A stretch of DNA of 64,000 nucleotides from Acidobacteriota bacterium (GTDB lineage: Bacteria > Acidobacteriota > Terriglobia > UBA7540): contig CADDZJ010000004.1 in the NCBI GenBank assembly GCA_902812415.1, positions 26,950 through 90,949 of the forward strand, given 5' to 3'. The translations under genes and the position numbers were made by a program. Positions 52,689 to 62,342 of this stretch are shown here, one piece after another (positions within the stretch are counted from its first letter, which is position 1; every line of letters begins with the position of its first letter). The notes under the pieces are model-generated. The model worked only from the letters and a program-made list of their open reading frames with translations, was not told the origin of the DNA and made no database searches.

Positions 52689-52776
52689 TCGTTATATTCA
52701 AAGGAGATAAATCGCTTCCTCCTGGCAATGCACGTGCTGCTTCGAAGTCAGCTATTCATCAGAAGGGCGGAGCAAA

Positions 52777-53748
52777 ATGGCCATTCTTCAAGAACGCTTC
52801 CCGGAAGATCAGGACTTCAATCGAGGGTCTGGTCGTGCTTCCACTTTAAGTCAGTGGCTGTTGCTAGCCGTCCTGGCGCTTATCCTGGCGGTGGTCGTCA
52901 GTGTTGGCTACGTGGTTCACCAGCGTGAGAATACCCGCAAGCTGACCGAGACCAACAATCAACTCAGGACCGAAATCAGCGGAATGCGCGACCAGTTGGC
53001 CGGTTTGACGGCAAAGCTCAATGAAATCAGCAAACCTGTTGTCCCAGGGCCGTTAGCCCCTCTGGATGAAGCCTGGAGCGCTCATCCTGCCCAGGCAAGC
53101 CGCCCCGCCCGACGCCGAATCGCTGCCTCTTCTGATCCCCCGGCCGTGCCCAAATGGGGAAGGGCCATCGAACAGCAGCTTGCGCGGCAAAGCAAGTTAT
53201 TGGCTTCGACTCAACAGGACCTGGCCCGAACACGCGCTGACCTTGAAAACAATCTGGATTCCACCCGCAGCACGGTCAATGACCTGAGCGGCTCAATTGC
53301 CCGAAATCATGCCGAGTTGGTGGCTCTTGAGGAATTAGGACAGCGCAATTACTACGAATTTGATCTCTATAAATCCAAGCGATTTCAGCGCGAAGGCCCC
53401 ATCAGTCTTTCCCTGCGCCATACCAGCGCCAAGCATCGCAACTATGACATGGTGTTGCTCATCGATGATTTCAAGCTCACGAAAAAGCACGTGAATCTCT
53501 ACGAGCCGGTCCGGTTCATGACGGCAAAAGGCCAGCAAGCCACCGAGTTGGTCGTCAATCAGATCGACAAGAACCATGTGCATGGTTACGTCAGCGTGCC
53601 GAAGCGGATGGCTCCCCGAACTGCGGAGACAGCCTCCTCCCCAGGCGCGCCGGGTTCCGATCTCGCTGCCCCGTCCACGCAACCACAGACGAGCGACGCC
53701 ACGCCGGCGGAAGTGAGCCTCACCCGCCGTCCGCAGTCTTCACCTTAG
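52777..53748 (+). CDS. coiled-coil inner-membrane protein of unknown function
   Basis: A 323-residue protein: short cytoplasmic N-terminus, one transmembrane helix (about residues 26-48, WLLLAVLALILAVVVSVGYV), then a periplasmic coiled coil (LTETNNQLRTEISGMRDQLA and again ARTRADLENNLDSTRSTVND) and a compact beta domain of about 90 residues (NYYEFDLYKSKRFQREGPIS, MVLLIDDFKLTKKHVNLYEP, ATELVVNQIDKNHVHGYVSV). The tail is Pro/Ser-rich. I recall such proteins in Acidobacteria as uncharacterised. The start has GGGCGGAG upstream. Confidence 0.7.
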   Translation: MAILQERFPEDQDFNRGSGRASTLSQWLLLAVLALILAVVVSVGYVVHQRENTRKLTETNNQLRTEISGMRDQLAGLTAKLNEISKPVVPGPLAPLDEAWSAHPAQASRPARRRIAASSDPPAVPKWGRAIEQQLARQSKLLASTQQDLARTRADLENNLDSTRSTVNDLSGSIARNHAELVALEELGQRNYYEFDLYKSKRFQREGPISLSLRHTSAKHRNYDMVLLIDDFKLTKKHVNLYEPVRFMTAKGQQATELVVNQIDKNHVHGYVSVPKRMAPRTAETASSPGAPGSDLAAPSTQPQTSDATPAEVSLTRRPQSSP

Positions 53749-53764
53749 CAGGTTGTTGAAAAAC

Positions 53765-53945
53765 GATTAGGGGCGCTGTCATTCCAAGTCCTTCGCTTGT
53801 CATTCTGCCCTGAAAAATACGCCGATATTTCGGCACGCAAACCCAGACACCCGCCAGCCTCGGCGTAATTTTCATTCTTCGGGGTGTCGTAAAACGACAT
53901 GACAGACTGAGCATAGCGAAGAATCCCCGTATTTTGCTATTTTGT
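53765..53945. repeat. dispersed repeat family B, copy 5
   Basis: GCTGTCATTCCAAG and CTTGTCATTCTGCC arms at the left, CATGACAGACTGAGCATAGC followed by GAAGAATCCCCGTATTTTG at the right. The middle has diverged. Directly followed by repeat D. Confidence 0.6.
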
Positions 53946-53996
53946 AGACGTTTGCCGCGCGTCGTTGCGCACGCGCCGCGTTGGATTTTTGATTTT

Positions 53997-54122
53997 GCTA
54001 GTCGTATGTCACACAAAGACCCGGACCAAGCCCACGGGCGGGACGCCCGTGCCACGATGGTGGCATGGCCATCCTGGCCATGACCACCCATTGCCTAGAA
54101 ACGTTAGTGACACATGACTAGC
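53997..54122 (-). repeat. repeat family D (small terminal-inverted-repeat element), copy 2
   Basis: A 126-base element. The ends GCTAGTCGTATGTCACAC (53997-54014) and GTGACACATGACTAGC (54107-54122) are imperfect inverted repeats of about 16 bases. Inside are two nested palindromes (CACGGGCGGGACGCCCGTG and GGCCATCCTGGCC). No coding capacity, so it is MITE-like. Copy 1 lies at 14550-14668 in the opposite orientation. The last bases overlap the earliest possible start of the HAD gene. Confidence 0.7.
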
Positions 54123-54164
54123 CGATGCGGCGGCGCTGACTTGCCGCCAGTCATTTGTCCGCCT

Positions 54165-54857
54165 ATGACAATCGATAGCAACCACAGTTCAATTGCCCGA
54201 CCTCGCGCCGTGATCTTCGATTATGGGAATGTACTTTGCGTGCCCCAACAGCCTTCCGACGTGGAGAAGATGGCGGCGGTCTGTCACATGCCGGTTCCGC
54301 GTTTTGCGGAGCTCTACTGGCGTTTTCGACTTGCCTATGACCGCGCTGAATTGGACGGCGATTCTTATTGGAGTTCCGTGATTCGTGAGGAAAGCCGCGC
54401 CTTAAGCCCTGATGAAATCGCAAGGCTCATTCAGTTGGATGGCGCAAGCTGGGCGCGGCCCAATCAAGCAACGCTGCGCGGGGTGGAAAGACTGCGCGCC
54501 GCCGGCATTCCTCTGGCGGTGCTTTCCAACATGCCGCTTGAAGTGAAAGATTACATCTTAGAGCACTGCCGCTGGCTCTCCGCTTTTCAACATCTCGTCT
54601 TTTCCTGCGATGTGAGGTTGGTAAAACCTGACCCGGCCATTTACCAGGAGTGCCTTAAAAAACTGAAGCTTGCGCCCGGCGAAGTCCTGTTCCTGGATGA
54701 CAAGCCCGAAAACGTCCAGGCTGCCGTGGAACTGGGAATCCATGGCACCGTGTTTGACGCCGCCGAAAACGCCTTGGAGTGGATGAGCCAGCGCCTTGAC
54801 CTTCCACCGCTTGTTTCCACAGAAGCGGAACCGAGCTTGCCTGCGAAATCCCTCTGA
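54165..54857 (+). CDS. HAD-family hydrolase (YihX-like sugar phosphatase)
   Basis: A 230-residue haloacid dehalogenase-fold hydrolase. The nucleophile Asp is in AVIFDYGNVLC, where the usual DxD second Asp is replaced by Gly, as in YihX-like alpha-glucose-1-phosphatases. The Ser/Thr block is VLSNMPLEVKDYIL, Lys in DVRLVKPDPAIYQECL, and the acidic pair in LFLDDKPENVQAA. ATG 54165 is chosen; the in-frame ATG at 54114 lies inside repeat D, so an upstream start is improbable. The ribosome binding site is weak. Confidence 0.8.
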   Translation: MTIDSNHSSIARPRAVIFDYGNVLCVPQQPSDVEKMAAVCHMPVPRFAELYWRFRLAYDRAELDGDSYWSSVIREESRALSPDEIARLIQLDGASWARPNQATLRGVERLRAAGIPLAVLSNMPLEVKDYILEHCRWLSAFQHLVFSCDVRLVKPDPAIYQECLKKLKLAPGEVLFLDDKPENVQAAVELGIHGTVFDAAENALEWMSQRLDLPPLVSTEAEPSLPAKSL

Positions 54858-54937
54858 CGGGTTCCTCAAGACTTTTGGGTGCGCCATTTTCGCTACGCTC
54901 GGAATGGCAAATCCGTTGCCCCTCACTGAGAAGCCTT

Positions 54938-55080
54938 CAAAACCTGTCATCCTGAGGAGCCGAAGGCGACGAAGAATCCTCTTATTTGTTCGTTTCTGCA
55001 AATACAGAATGCTTCGCGGAGTTTACCCGAGCCGAAATACAGAGATCGTTCACTATGCTCACGATGACCAGGTGGGGAGG
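54938..55080. repeat. dispersed repeat family B, copy 6
   Basis: CCTGTCATCCTGAGGAGCCG, AAGGCGACGAAGAATCC and a GAATGCTTCGCGGAGTTTAC segment match copies 1 and 4. It lies ahead of the NtrC-type regulator gene. Confidence 0.6.
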
Positions 55081-55177
55081 CTGGCGCTCAGAGTGAGGGT
55101 GAGCAGACTCGATGTCACAGTAAAGCTCTCGTAAATTTACTTGACAAATGAATTATAGAAGGTCGGGGATTCACTTA

Positions 55178-55186
55178 TGTTATAAT
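55178..55186 (+). promoter_or_regulatory. extended -10 promoter of the NtrC-type regulator gene
   Basis: TGTTATAAT (55178-55186) is a TGn-TATAAT extended -10 box. Transcription would start near 55193, about 12 bases before ATG 55205, so the transcript would have almost no leader and no Shine-Dalgarno site. Confidence 0.45.
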
Positions 55187-55204
55187 ACCTGCGCGGATAT
55201 CCCC

Positions 55205-56575
55205 ATGGCCACCAAGGTGCTCGTCGTTGATGACGAACCCAGCTCGCGCCAATTGTGCCTGGAGGCTCTCGACGGGCTCGGCTACGAGATGCAGGCGGTT
55301 GATTCTCCTTCCGGCGCGCTTCCCATCCTTGAGGACGGCCAGGCTGACATTGTCGTGACCGACGTTCGTATGCCTGGAGGCAGCGGCCTTGATCTGCTTC
55401 GCATCATCAAGGAGAAATATCCCAGCGTTGATGTGCTGATGATGACCGGTTTCGGAAGCATTCCCGAAGCGGTTGAAGCCGTTAAGCTGGGCGCCTACGA
55501 CTACATCACCAAGCCTTTCAAAATCGATCAGTTTCGCTCGCTGTTGGAACACATGGTGGAAAAGCAGCGATTGGCTGAGGAAAATCGCCTGCTGCGGGAA
55601 CAACTGAAGACACAAAAGGGCATCGGAGATTTCGTAGGCAATTCTCCCGCCATGCAGCAGGTCTACCAGACCATTTTAAAGGTTGCGGAAAAGCGGCATC
55701 CCGTTCTGATTCTCGGAGAAAGCGGAACGGGCAAGGAATTGGTGGCCCGCGCGATCCACGCCTACAGCCCGATGCGCGACAAGCATTTTGTTCCGGTGGA
55801 TTGCGGCAGCCTCACCTCGACGCTTATTGAAAGCGAGCTTTTCGGCCATGTGCGCGGCGCATTCACCGGCGCGAGCCAGGCGCGTACGGGGTTGCTGGCG
55901 TCTGCGGGCGGCGGCACGGTCTTTCTGGATGAGATTGGTGAACTGCCTGTGGAATTGCAAGCCAAGCTGCTGCGCGCGCTTCAGGAACGCGAAATCAGGC
56001 CGCTGGGCAGCAATGAAGCGGTCCCGTTGCAAGCCCGGGTGCTCGCCGCCACCAATCGCAATCTGATAGCCGCTATTGAAAAAGGCGCGTTCCGCGAAGA
56101 TCTGTATTTCCGGCTCAACGTGGTTTCCATCCGCGTTCCTTCTCTGCGCGAGCGCAGGAGCGATATCCCCGCGCTGGTTCAGGCGCTTCTGGTGCGGCAT
56201 GGAGCGTTGGAGGAAGGGATTGTTGGCTTCACGAAAGAAGCGATGGACCGCATGATGAGCTATTCCTGGCCCGGCAACGTCCGTGAGCTTGAGAATTGCG
56301 TGCAGCACGCTGTTTCGTTGGGCTCCGGGCCGTTGCTTGAACTGAAAGATCTGCCTCCTGCCTTGCTGGGTAGTTTAAGAAGCAAGACCGATCCTGATGA
56401 GCCACATACGCTGGAAGACCTGGAGCGGCGCGCCATCCTGAACGCTCTCCAGACGGCGGGCGGCGACCGCCTGCGCGCCGCCAAACTCCTCGGCATCGGC
56501 AAAACCACCATCTACCGCAAACTGAAAGAATACGGCCTCGAAGACCCCCTCTCCGGCGATGCCCTTCACGAATGA
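55205..56575 (+). CDS. sigma-54-dependent response regulator, NtrC type
   Basis: A 456-residue activator: receiver domain (residues 1-120) with the phospho-acceptor Asp53 in [11 protein letters not shown] and switch residues MMTG and YITKPF; an AAA+ domain with Walker A GESGTGKE, the sigma-54-contacting GAFTGA loop ([16 protein letters not shown]), Walker [13 protein letters not shown] and arginine finger region; and a Fis-type helix-turn-helix at the end ([20 protein letters not shown]). It switches on sigma-54 promoters when phosphorylated. No histidine kinase gene is adjacent, so it is an orphan here. The frame open upstream to 55148 is not used. Confidence 0.92.
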   Translation: MATKVLVVDDEPSSRQLCLEALDGLGYEMQAVDSPSGALPILEDGQADIVVTDVRMPGGSGLDLLRIIKEKYPSVDVLMMTGFGSIPEAVEAVKLGAYDYITKPFKIDQFRSLLEHMVEKQRLAEENRLLREQLKTQKGIGDFVGNSPAMQQVYQTILKVAEKRHPVLILGESGTGKELVARAIHAYSPMRDKHFVPVDCGSLTSTLIESELFGHVRGAFTGASQARTGLLASAGGGTVFLDEIGELPVELQAKLLRALQEREIRPLGSNEAVPLQARVLAATNRNLIAAIEKGAFREDLYFRLNVVSIRVPSLRERRSDIPALVQALLVRHGALEEGIVGFTKEAMDRMMSYSWPGNVRELENCVQHAVSLGSGPLLELKDLPPALLGSLRSKTDPDEPHTLEDLERRAILNALQTAGGDRLRAAKLLGIGKTTIYRKLKEYGLEDPLSGDALHE

Positions 56576-56585
56576 CTGATCTTTT

Positions 56586-56680
56586 GCCTGTCATTCCGAG
56601 CGATAGCGAAGAATCCCCGTATTTCGCTTTACAAATGCACGGATTCTTCGCTCGCGGCGCTCGCTCAGAATGACAGTTCT
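56586..56680. repeat. dispersed repeat family B, copy 7 (compact hairpin form)
   Basis: TGTCATTCCGAGCGATAGCG, AAGAATCCCCGTATTT and then, inverted, GGATTCTTCGCTCGCGGCGC with TCGCTCAGAATGACAG. The arms face each other with a short loop. It is the cleanest small copy and sits right after the NtrC-type gene. Confidence 0.75.
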
Positions 56681-56782
56681 TTTGGCTGCAGCCCTGAGGC
56701 TGTGCTACGCATTTCCTAACAGGGACACAATACTTTCATATAATGTGAGTTCCTGCACGCGCAGTAGTCGCCTCTTTATTGC

Positions 56783-57892
56783 ATGGCCACAATTGCCATC
56801 GATGCCACCTACGTGGTTGATCCGAAACCTTCGGGAGTGTCAGTCTATTCGCGCCGGCTGATTGAATCGCTGGCGGAACTGGAGTCTGACCACCGCTTTC
56901 TGATCTGCTATCGGCTCTCACGCTGGAAACGCCGGCGGCAGTTTCTGCGTCTAAGCGGGACGCAGCAGGGAGGCCAGCCGGCGTTTCCCACCCGTCTCTT
57001 CCAGGATCCCTGGACATTCTGGTTGCCGCGTCAGGCGGATTTGTTCCATAGCCTGGCGCAACGGCCAGCGCCATTTCGCTTTCGCCACGAGGTTGTCACG
57101 ATTCATGATGTATTTCCGCTGTCGAGCCGCGAGTATTCAACGCCCGACTTCCAACGCAAATTTTCGGTGCTGCTTATTGAGGCCGCCCGCCGTGCGGCGC
57201 GCATTATCACTCCCTCCCGACACACGGCGAATGAGCTTGTCCGGCATGCCGAGGTTGATCCGGGGAAAATCCGGGTGATTCCTGAAGGAGTGGATTTGCC
57301 AAAGCAGGTTCTTTCGCCGGAGGCGCGGCTGAGCGAACGGGCAAGGTGGGTGGGGGAGGGAAATGAACTCATCCTGGTGGTAGGCGTGATCCAGACGCGG
57401 AAAAATACTCTTGGAGCGCTTCGGGCGCTCGAAAAATTGCCGGAACGCTGCCACATGGTTGTCGCAGGCGGCGAAGGTCACGGAAGCGAAGCCGTTTGGG
57501 ATTATCTGCGAAAGGGTAGGCTAGGCGAGCGAGTGAAAGTACTGGGTCATGTGAGCCGCGAGCAACTCGAAAAGCTTTATCAGACGGCAAGCATGCTGTT
57601 GTTTCCTTCGTTCGATGAGGGATTTGGCCTTCCTGTCCTTGAAGCCATGGCCCATAACCTGCCCGTGGTTACCTCACAGGCTTCAGCGTTGCCGGAAGTG
57701 GGCGGTGATGCCGCCCTTTATGTTGACCCGCGCGATGCAAATGACATTGCGGAAAAAGTAGCCCATGTGATCGACAATGCGGAATTACGAGCGCAAATGA
57801 TCCAAGCGGGTCTGGCCCGGGCGCAAACATTTAGCTGGCGGCGAGCGGCAGAGCGAACGCTTGAAGTCTATAACGAGGTTCTCGGTGAATGA
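56783..57892 (+). CDS. GT4-family glycosyltransferase
   Basis: A 369-residue GT-B glycosyltransferase of family 4. The N-terminal domain (MATIAIDATYVVDPKPSGVS) has the DATYV nucleotide-side strand and DVFPLSSREYSTPDFQRKF. The C-terminal domain has VIPEGVDLPKQ, a KNTLGALRALEKLP block and the donor-binding E-x7-E motif in FPSFDEGFGLPVLEAMAHNL, then VTSQASALPEVGGDAALYVD. It transfers a sugar from a nucleotide donor to a lipid or polysaccharide acceptor. The start has no strong ribosome binding site; a TATAAT at 56739-56744 could drive it. Confidence 0.9.
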   Translation: MATIAIDATYVVDPKPSGVSVYSRRLIESLAELESDHRFLICYRLSRWKRRRQFLRLSGTQQGGQPAFPTRLFQDPWTFWLPRQADLFHSLAQRPAPFRFRHEVVTIHDVFPLSSREYSTPDFQRKFSVLLIEAARRAARIITPSRHTANELVRHAEVDPGKIRVIPEGVDLPKQVLSPEARLSERARWVGEGNELILVVGVIQTRKNTLGALRALEKLPERCHMVVAGGEGHGSEAVWDYLRKGRLGERVKVLGHVSREQLEKLYQTASMLLFPSFDEGFGLPVLEAMAHNLPVVTSQASALPEVGGDAALYVDPRDANDIAEKVAHVIDNAELRAQMIQAGLARAQTFSWRRAAERTLEVYNEVLGE

Positions 57893-58030
57893 CTTACTGG
57901 AATTATTTCACAAAATAATCAATTATTTTATATTTAGAAATGATCTATCTTATTCGTATCATCGGCTTACACAGTGCCGCACACGAACCTAACGTTTGGC
58001 ATGAGGTCCTCTGGTTAAGCAAAAGAAAAA

Positions 58031-58059
58031 TTGCATTTTGAGCAAGATACGAGTAAAAT
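58031..58059 (+). promoter_or_regulatory. sigma-70 type promoter of leuB
   Basis: TTGCAT (58031-58036) and TAAAAT (58054-58059) with a 17-base spacer. Transcription would begin near 58066, only about 11 bases ahead of ATG 58077, so the message is close to leaderless; no Shine-Dalgarno site lies in the short leader. Confidence 0.55.
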
Positions 58060-58076
58060 GCTGAATACATTATTCT

Positions 58077-59183
58077 ATGCAAGCACTTTACAGGGTTGCC
58101 CTGTTACCAGGGGATGGGATTGGACCCGAGGTCATCGCTGAAGCCGTTAAAGTTCTAAAGGCCGTAGAATCAGCGAATGGTGTGACCTTTCGTTTCCAAA
58201 CAGGGCTGATTGGCGGCAGCGCTGTTGACGCTACAGCCACCCCGCTTCCCGCTGAAACAGTCGCCATTTGTAACAATTCGCAGGCGATCCTTCTCGGCGC
58301 GGTGGGTGGACCGAAGTGGGACTCCGTCCGGCCTGAAGTACGGCCGGAACAAGGTCTGCTTCAGATTCGGAAGAGGCTAGGGCTGTACGTGAATCTCCGC
58401 CCGGTTAAAGTGCTGGATTCGCTGGCCAACTATTCCGCGATCAAGCCTGTCTACGTGAAAGGCACGGACCTCATCATCGTCCGCGAACTGCTGGGCGGCA
58501 TTTATTTCGGCAATCCGCGAGGCATCTTTTCAAAGAATGGCGAGCGGATGGGTGTGAACACCGAGGTTTACCGCGAGCATGAGATCGAGCGCGTGGCGCA
58601 CCGCGCCTTCCAACTTGCGCGCATGCGCCGCCGCAAGGTGACTTCGGTCGATAAAGCCAATGTGCTTGAAACCTCGCGCTTGTGGAGGGAGGTGGTGACG
58701 AGAATCGGGAGGAGCTATCCCGACGTGGAACTCCAACACCTCTACGTCGACAATTGCGCCATGCAATTGATCGACCGCCCCACCCGCTTCGATGTGATTC
58801 TTACCAGCAACATGTTCGGCGACATTCTAAGCGATGAGGCGGCCATGGTGGCAGGGTCCATCGGCTTTCTGCCGTCCGCCAGCCTGGGCGAACATTCGGC
58901 GCTTTACGAGCCGATTCACGGTTCGGCTCCGGATATTGCGGGCCGCAATAAGGCTAACCCCACGGCGGCTATTCTTTCGGCTGCCCTGATGATGCGCTAC
59001 TCTTTTCGCATGGAATCTGCCGCCGAAGCGGTGGAAAAGGCGGTCGAGAAGGTGCTGAAGCGTGGGGCGCACACGGCGGAAATTGCTGGCCGGGGCCGCC
59101 CGACTTCGACTTCCAAAATGGGCGACTTGATCGCCACCGAAGTCGCAAAAATTCTCAAGAGCAAGAACTCCAAGAAGAAGTAA
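58077..59183 (+). CDS. leuB: 3-isopropylmalate dehydrogenase
   Basis: A 368-residue enzyme of leucine synthesis that oxidatively decarboxylates 3-isopropylmalate. Blocks typical of LeuB are LPGDGIGPEVIAEAVKVLKA, LLGAVGGPKWDSVRPEVRPE, the ELLGGIYFGNPRGIF loop with Arg residues for the substrate, KANVLETSRLWREVV, and DVILTSNMFGDILSDEAAMV with GSAPDIAGRNKANPTA for metal and NAD. It stands alone, away from leuC/leuD. The near-leaderless start is described with the promoter. Confidence 0.96.
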   Translation: MQALYRVALLPGDGIGPEVIAEAVKVLKAVESANGVTFRFQTGLIGGSAVDATATPLPAETVAICNNSQAILLGAVGGPKWDSVRPEVRPEQGLLQIRKRLGLYVNLRPVKVLDSLANYSAIKPVYVKGTDLIIVRELLGGIYFGNPRGIFSKNGERMGVNTEVYREHEIERVAHRAFQLARMRRRKVTSVDKANVLETSRLWREVVTRIGRSYPDVELQHLYVDNCAMQLIDRPTRFDVILTSNMFGDILSDEAAMVAGSIGFLPSASLGEHSALYEPIHGSAPDIAGRNKANPTAAILSAALMMRYSFRMESAAEAVEKAVEKVLKRGAHTAEIAGRGRPTSTSKMGDLIATEVAKILKSKNSKKK

Positions 59184-59229
59184 TTTTTATCATCACGCAA
59201 CATTCCACCTGTCATCCTACAATTTCTCC

Positions 59230-59499
59230 CCTGTCATTCTGAGCGCAAGCGAAGAATCCCCGTATTTTGACTTTCCAGGAATTTCACGTAAGTTGGCGCT
59301 TCCACATAAAAACTAGTGGAAGTTTCCGGCACGATGAACCCGTCCCCAGACGGGCGCTCAGGGTCAACTCCGTGAGGCATCCCGAAGGAGCGATCAGCAT
59401 TCAGCTTTTCGACTCTGAACCTTTTTTGCTGATAGCCAGGCGCTGTTTGCTGAAAGCTAAAGTAATACAGGGATTCTTCGCTTCGCTCAGAATGACAGG
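59230..59499. repeat. 270-base terminal-inverted-repeat element, family B large form
   Basis: The first 37 bases (CCTGTCATTCTGAGCGCAAG, then CGAAGAATCCCCGTATT) are mirrored at the end (AATACAGGGATTCTTCGCTT then CGCTCAGAATGACAGG) with one inserted base and one substitution. The core of about 195 bases has no recognisable gene. Bases 59500-59672 upstream of the GH2 gene hold only a further partial arm near 59510-59526. Confidence 0.75.
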
Positions 59500-59672
59500 A
59501 AGGGAGAGGCTACTGCTCAGAATGACAAGCGAAGAGATCAGCATGGTATTAAAGCCCCGAGATAGGTCAGTATTTCAGTTATGCCAGTTGATTTCTTCCA
59601 CCCGTTAAAGGTACTTTAATTGATTCTTTAACTTCATTAACAAAGTCTCAGGTGATTACAATCAGGACCCTT

Positions 59673-62330
59673 ATGAAAACGACTTTTTATGTCTTGCTGG
59701 CGCTCGTTTCCGGTGTCGCCGGACTTTGCGCTCAGCCAGAGGTCGCTGCACTCGCCGCGCCGGGCTCGCGCATGCTCTTAAGGCAGGGATGGAGGATTCA
59801 GTCTTCGGCCAAAGCGCCGGAGAAGGGAAGCGCCATTTCCACTCACAGCTTTCAGCCGAACGGCTGGTACCCCACGGATATTCCCTCCACCGTGCTTGCG
59901 GCCCTGATCGAGAATCATGTTTATCCGAATCCTGACTTCGGAATGAACCTCCGATCAATTCCCGGAACCACATACCCCATCGGCGCGAATTTCTCCAACA
60001 TCCCGATGCCCTCGGATAGCCCGTTTCGCCCGGGCTGGTGGTATCGCACCGAATTTCAGCTTCCGGCAAGCGTTCAAGGCAGGACGTTATGGCTGCATTT
60101 TGACGGCATCAATTACCGGGCGAATGTCTGGCTCAACGGCCACCAGATCGCCAGCGCGGATCAGGTAATGGGCATGCGCCGGCGATTTGAATTTGATATT
60201 ACGCCGTGGGCGCGGCCAGCTGGAATCAACACACTGGCTCTTGAGATTTTTGCTCCAACGCCCAACGACCTTTCCATTACCTTTGTGGACTGGAATCCGC
60301 TGCCGCCGGATAAGGACATGGGCATATTCCGAGATGTCTATCTCACCGCGAGCGGACCGGTTGCGGTGCGACATCCGCAAATCATCACGCATCTCAACCT
60401 GCCGTCGCTCACGGTCGCGCGCCTGACCGTTTCAGCGGAGCTCCGCAATGTGACGGATCGACCCGTGAGCGGAGTATTGAAGGCCGTAATGGGAGACATT
60501 AAGCTTTCCCGGAACGTTCAACTTGCTCCAGAAGAAACGAGGCGGGTCGTATTCACCCCGGAAAGCTATCCCCAACTGGTCATTTCTCATCCGCGCCTCT
60601 GGTGGCCTTATCAGTACGGCGCGCAGAATCTCTACCGCGCGCGGATTGAGTTTGAGGCGAATGGCCAGGTTTCCGACCGCGAGGATGTCCAATTTGGAAT
60701 CCGCGAGATGACGTCCCAACTCGATGCGCAGAACCATCGCGTCTTCATGGTGAACGGGAAGAGAATTCTGATTCGCGGCGCGGGCTGGTCGCCGGATATG
60801 CTTTTGCGCCTTTCGCCTGAGCGGGAGGAAGACGAAATCCGTTATGTCAAAGGCATGCACCTAAACACGATCCGGCTGGAAGGCAAGTTGATGGATGATC
60901 ACTTCTTCGACTTATGCGATCGCGATGGAATTCTGGTGATTGCCGGATGGTGCTGCTGTTCGCGCTGGGAGCATTGGCGAAACTGGAACGCGGAAGACTA
61001 TCGGGTGGCGGAAAATTCTCTGCGCGACCAGGTGCGGCGCCTGCGCAATCACCCGTCCATTCTTGCTTTCTTCTACGGCAGCGACAATGCGCCTCCGGCA
61101 AAGCCCGAAGCGGTTTATTTGAAAGTCTTCAAGAACGAGCAGTGGCCTGATCCAACCGTCGCCGCAGCTTCTTCCCGGAAGACCGCAGGGGCGGGCTGGA
61201 CCGGAGTGAAGATGACCGGGCCTTATCAATACGTCGGCCCTTCGTATTGGTATCTGGACCATCAACGCGGGGGAGCGTTCGGCTTTAATACGGAAACCAG
61301 TCCCGGCCCCGCGATTCCTGTTCTGGCAAGCATCCAGGAGATGCTGCCGGCGGACCATCTTTGGCCCATCGATGACGTTTGGAACTACCACGCCGGAGGC
61401 GGCGCGTTCAAAGATCTGCGCTACTACACCCAGGCCCTGACCAGGCGTTATGGAAAGCCGGCGGGTTTGGAGGATTACATCCAGAAAGCGCAGGTGATGG
61501 ATTATGAAGGCGAGCGCGCCATGTTTGAAGCCTTTGGCCGCAACAAGTACGCCGCGACCGGCGTCATCCAGTGGATGCTGAACAACGCCTGGCCGTCTGT
61601 GATCTGGCACCTTTATGATTTCTATCTGCGCCCGGGCGGAGGTTATTTTGGCGCGCAAAAAGCCTGCGAGCCGCTCCACGTCCAGTATTCCTACGATGAC
61701 CGGTCGGTGGTTGTGGTGAATTCCACGCTTCACGATTTTGAGAACTATAAAGTGACGGCGGAAGTCTACAATCTCGACTTGAAGCTGAAATTCTCGAAGT
61801 CCGCAACTCTGCGCGTTCCTCCCGACAGCTCCGAACAGGCTTTGGCGATCCCTGAGCTTGGCGGGCTTTCCAGAACTTATTTTGTGCGGCTCACTCTCGA
61901 AGCTCCGGCAGGCAGAACGGTGAGTCGAAATTTTTACTGGCTCTCGACCCACCCGGACGTTTTTAACTGGGGCGCCTCCACGTGGTTTTACACGCCCCTT
62001 CAATCCTTTGCCGATTTCCGCGATCTTCGGCGGCTGCCTCGGGTCGCTTTGAGAATCTCCGCGCAGCATGAAGTTGCCGGCGTCCGGAGTAAGGAAACGG
62101 TTGTGGTGGAAAACCCGACTGGGCATCTCGCGTTCTTCGTTCACTTGCGGGTTCTGAAAGGGAAGGGCGGGGAAGATGTGCATCCGATTTTGTGGCAAGA
62201 TAACGATTTCGAGTTGATGCCGGGTGAAAGGCGCGAAATTTCTGCAACCTACCGTCAGTCCGAACTGGCCGGGGCCAGACCCATCGTGGCCGTGGATGGC
62301 TGGAACATTACGCCTCTGACAAGCAGGTAA
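59673..62330 (+). CDS. exo-beta-D-glucosaminidase-like GH2 enzyme, exported
   Basis: An 885-residue family GH2 enzyme with a signal peptide ([19 protein letters not shown]). Residues about 35-230 are a sugar-binding domain ([37 protein letters not shown]), followed by an immunoglobulin-like domain, a TIM barrel and C-terminal beta domains. The barrel carries [15 protein letters not shown] (GSD acidic residue) and [14 protein letters not shown] (catalytic Glu), and [20 protein letters not shown] with [13 protein letters not shown], closely resembling the chitosan-degrading exo-glucosaminidase CsxA. Removing glucosamine from chitosan oligomers is the likely reaction. AGGA five bases ahead of ATG 59673 makes this start better than GTG 59652. 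Confidence 0.85.
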   Translation: MKTTFYVLLALVSGVAGLCAQPEVAALAAPGSRMLLRQGWRIQSSAKAPEKGSAISTHSFQPNGWYPTDIPSTVLAALIENHVYPNPDFGMNLRSIPGTTYPIGANFSNIPMPSDSPFRPGWWYRTEFQLPASVQGRTLWLHFDGINYRANVWLNGHQIASADQVMGMRRRFEFDITPWARPAGINTLALEIFAPTPNDLSITFVDWNPLPPDKDMGIFRDVYLTASGPVAVRHPQIITHLNLPSLTVARLTVSAELRNVTDRPVSGVLKAVMGDIKLSRNVQLAPEETRRVVFTPESYPQLVISHPRLWWPYQYGAQNLYRARIEFEANGQVSDREDVQFGIREMTSQLDAQNHRVFMVNGKRILIRGAGWSPDMLLRLSPEREEDEIRYVKGMHLNTIRLEGKLMDDHFFDLCDRDGILVIAGWCCCSRWEHWRNWNAEDYRVAENSLRDQVRRLRNHPSILAFFYGSDNAPPAKPEAVYLKVFKNEQWPDPTVAAASSRKTAGAGWTGVKMTGPYQYVGPSYWYLDHQRGGAFGFNTETSPGPAIPVLASIQEMLPADHLWPIDDVWNYHAGGGAFKDLRYYTQALTRRYGKPAGLEDYIQKAQVMDYEGERAMFEAFGRNKYAATGVIQWMLNNAWPSVIWHLYDFYLRPGGGYFGAQKACEPLHVQYSYDDRSVVVVNSTLHDFENYKVTAEVYNLDLKLKFSKSATLRVPPDSSEQALAIPELGGLSRTYFVRLTLEAPAGRTVSRNFYWLSTHPDVFNWGASTWFYTPLQSFADFRDLRRLPRVALRISAQHEVAGVRSKETVVVENPTGHLAFFVHLRVLKGKGGEDVHPILWQDNDFELMPGERREISATYRQSELAGARPIVAVDGWNITPLTSR

Positions 62331-62342
62331 GAAACAAGAAGC

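Noticed and set aside
55141..55186. TTGACA at 55141 as the -35 box for TATAAT at 55181
   Set aside because: The spacing is 34 bases, far too long; the extended -10 form explains the TATAAT better.
60912..62198. A 428-codon open frame antisense to the GH2 gene
   Set aside because: Shadow of the GH2 coding sequence, which has intact motifs in the other strand.
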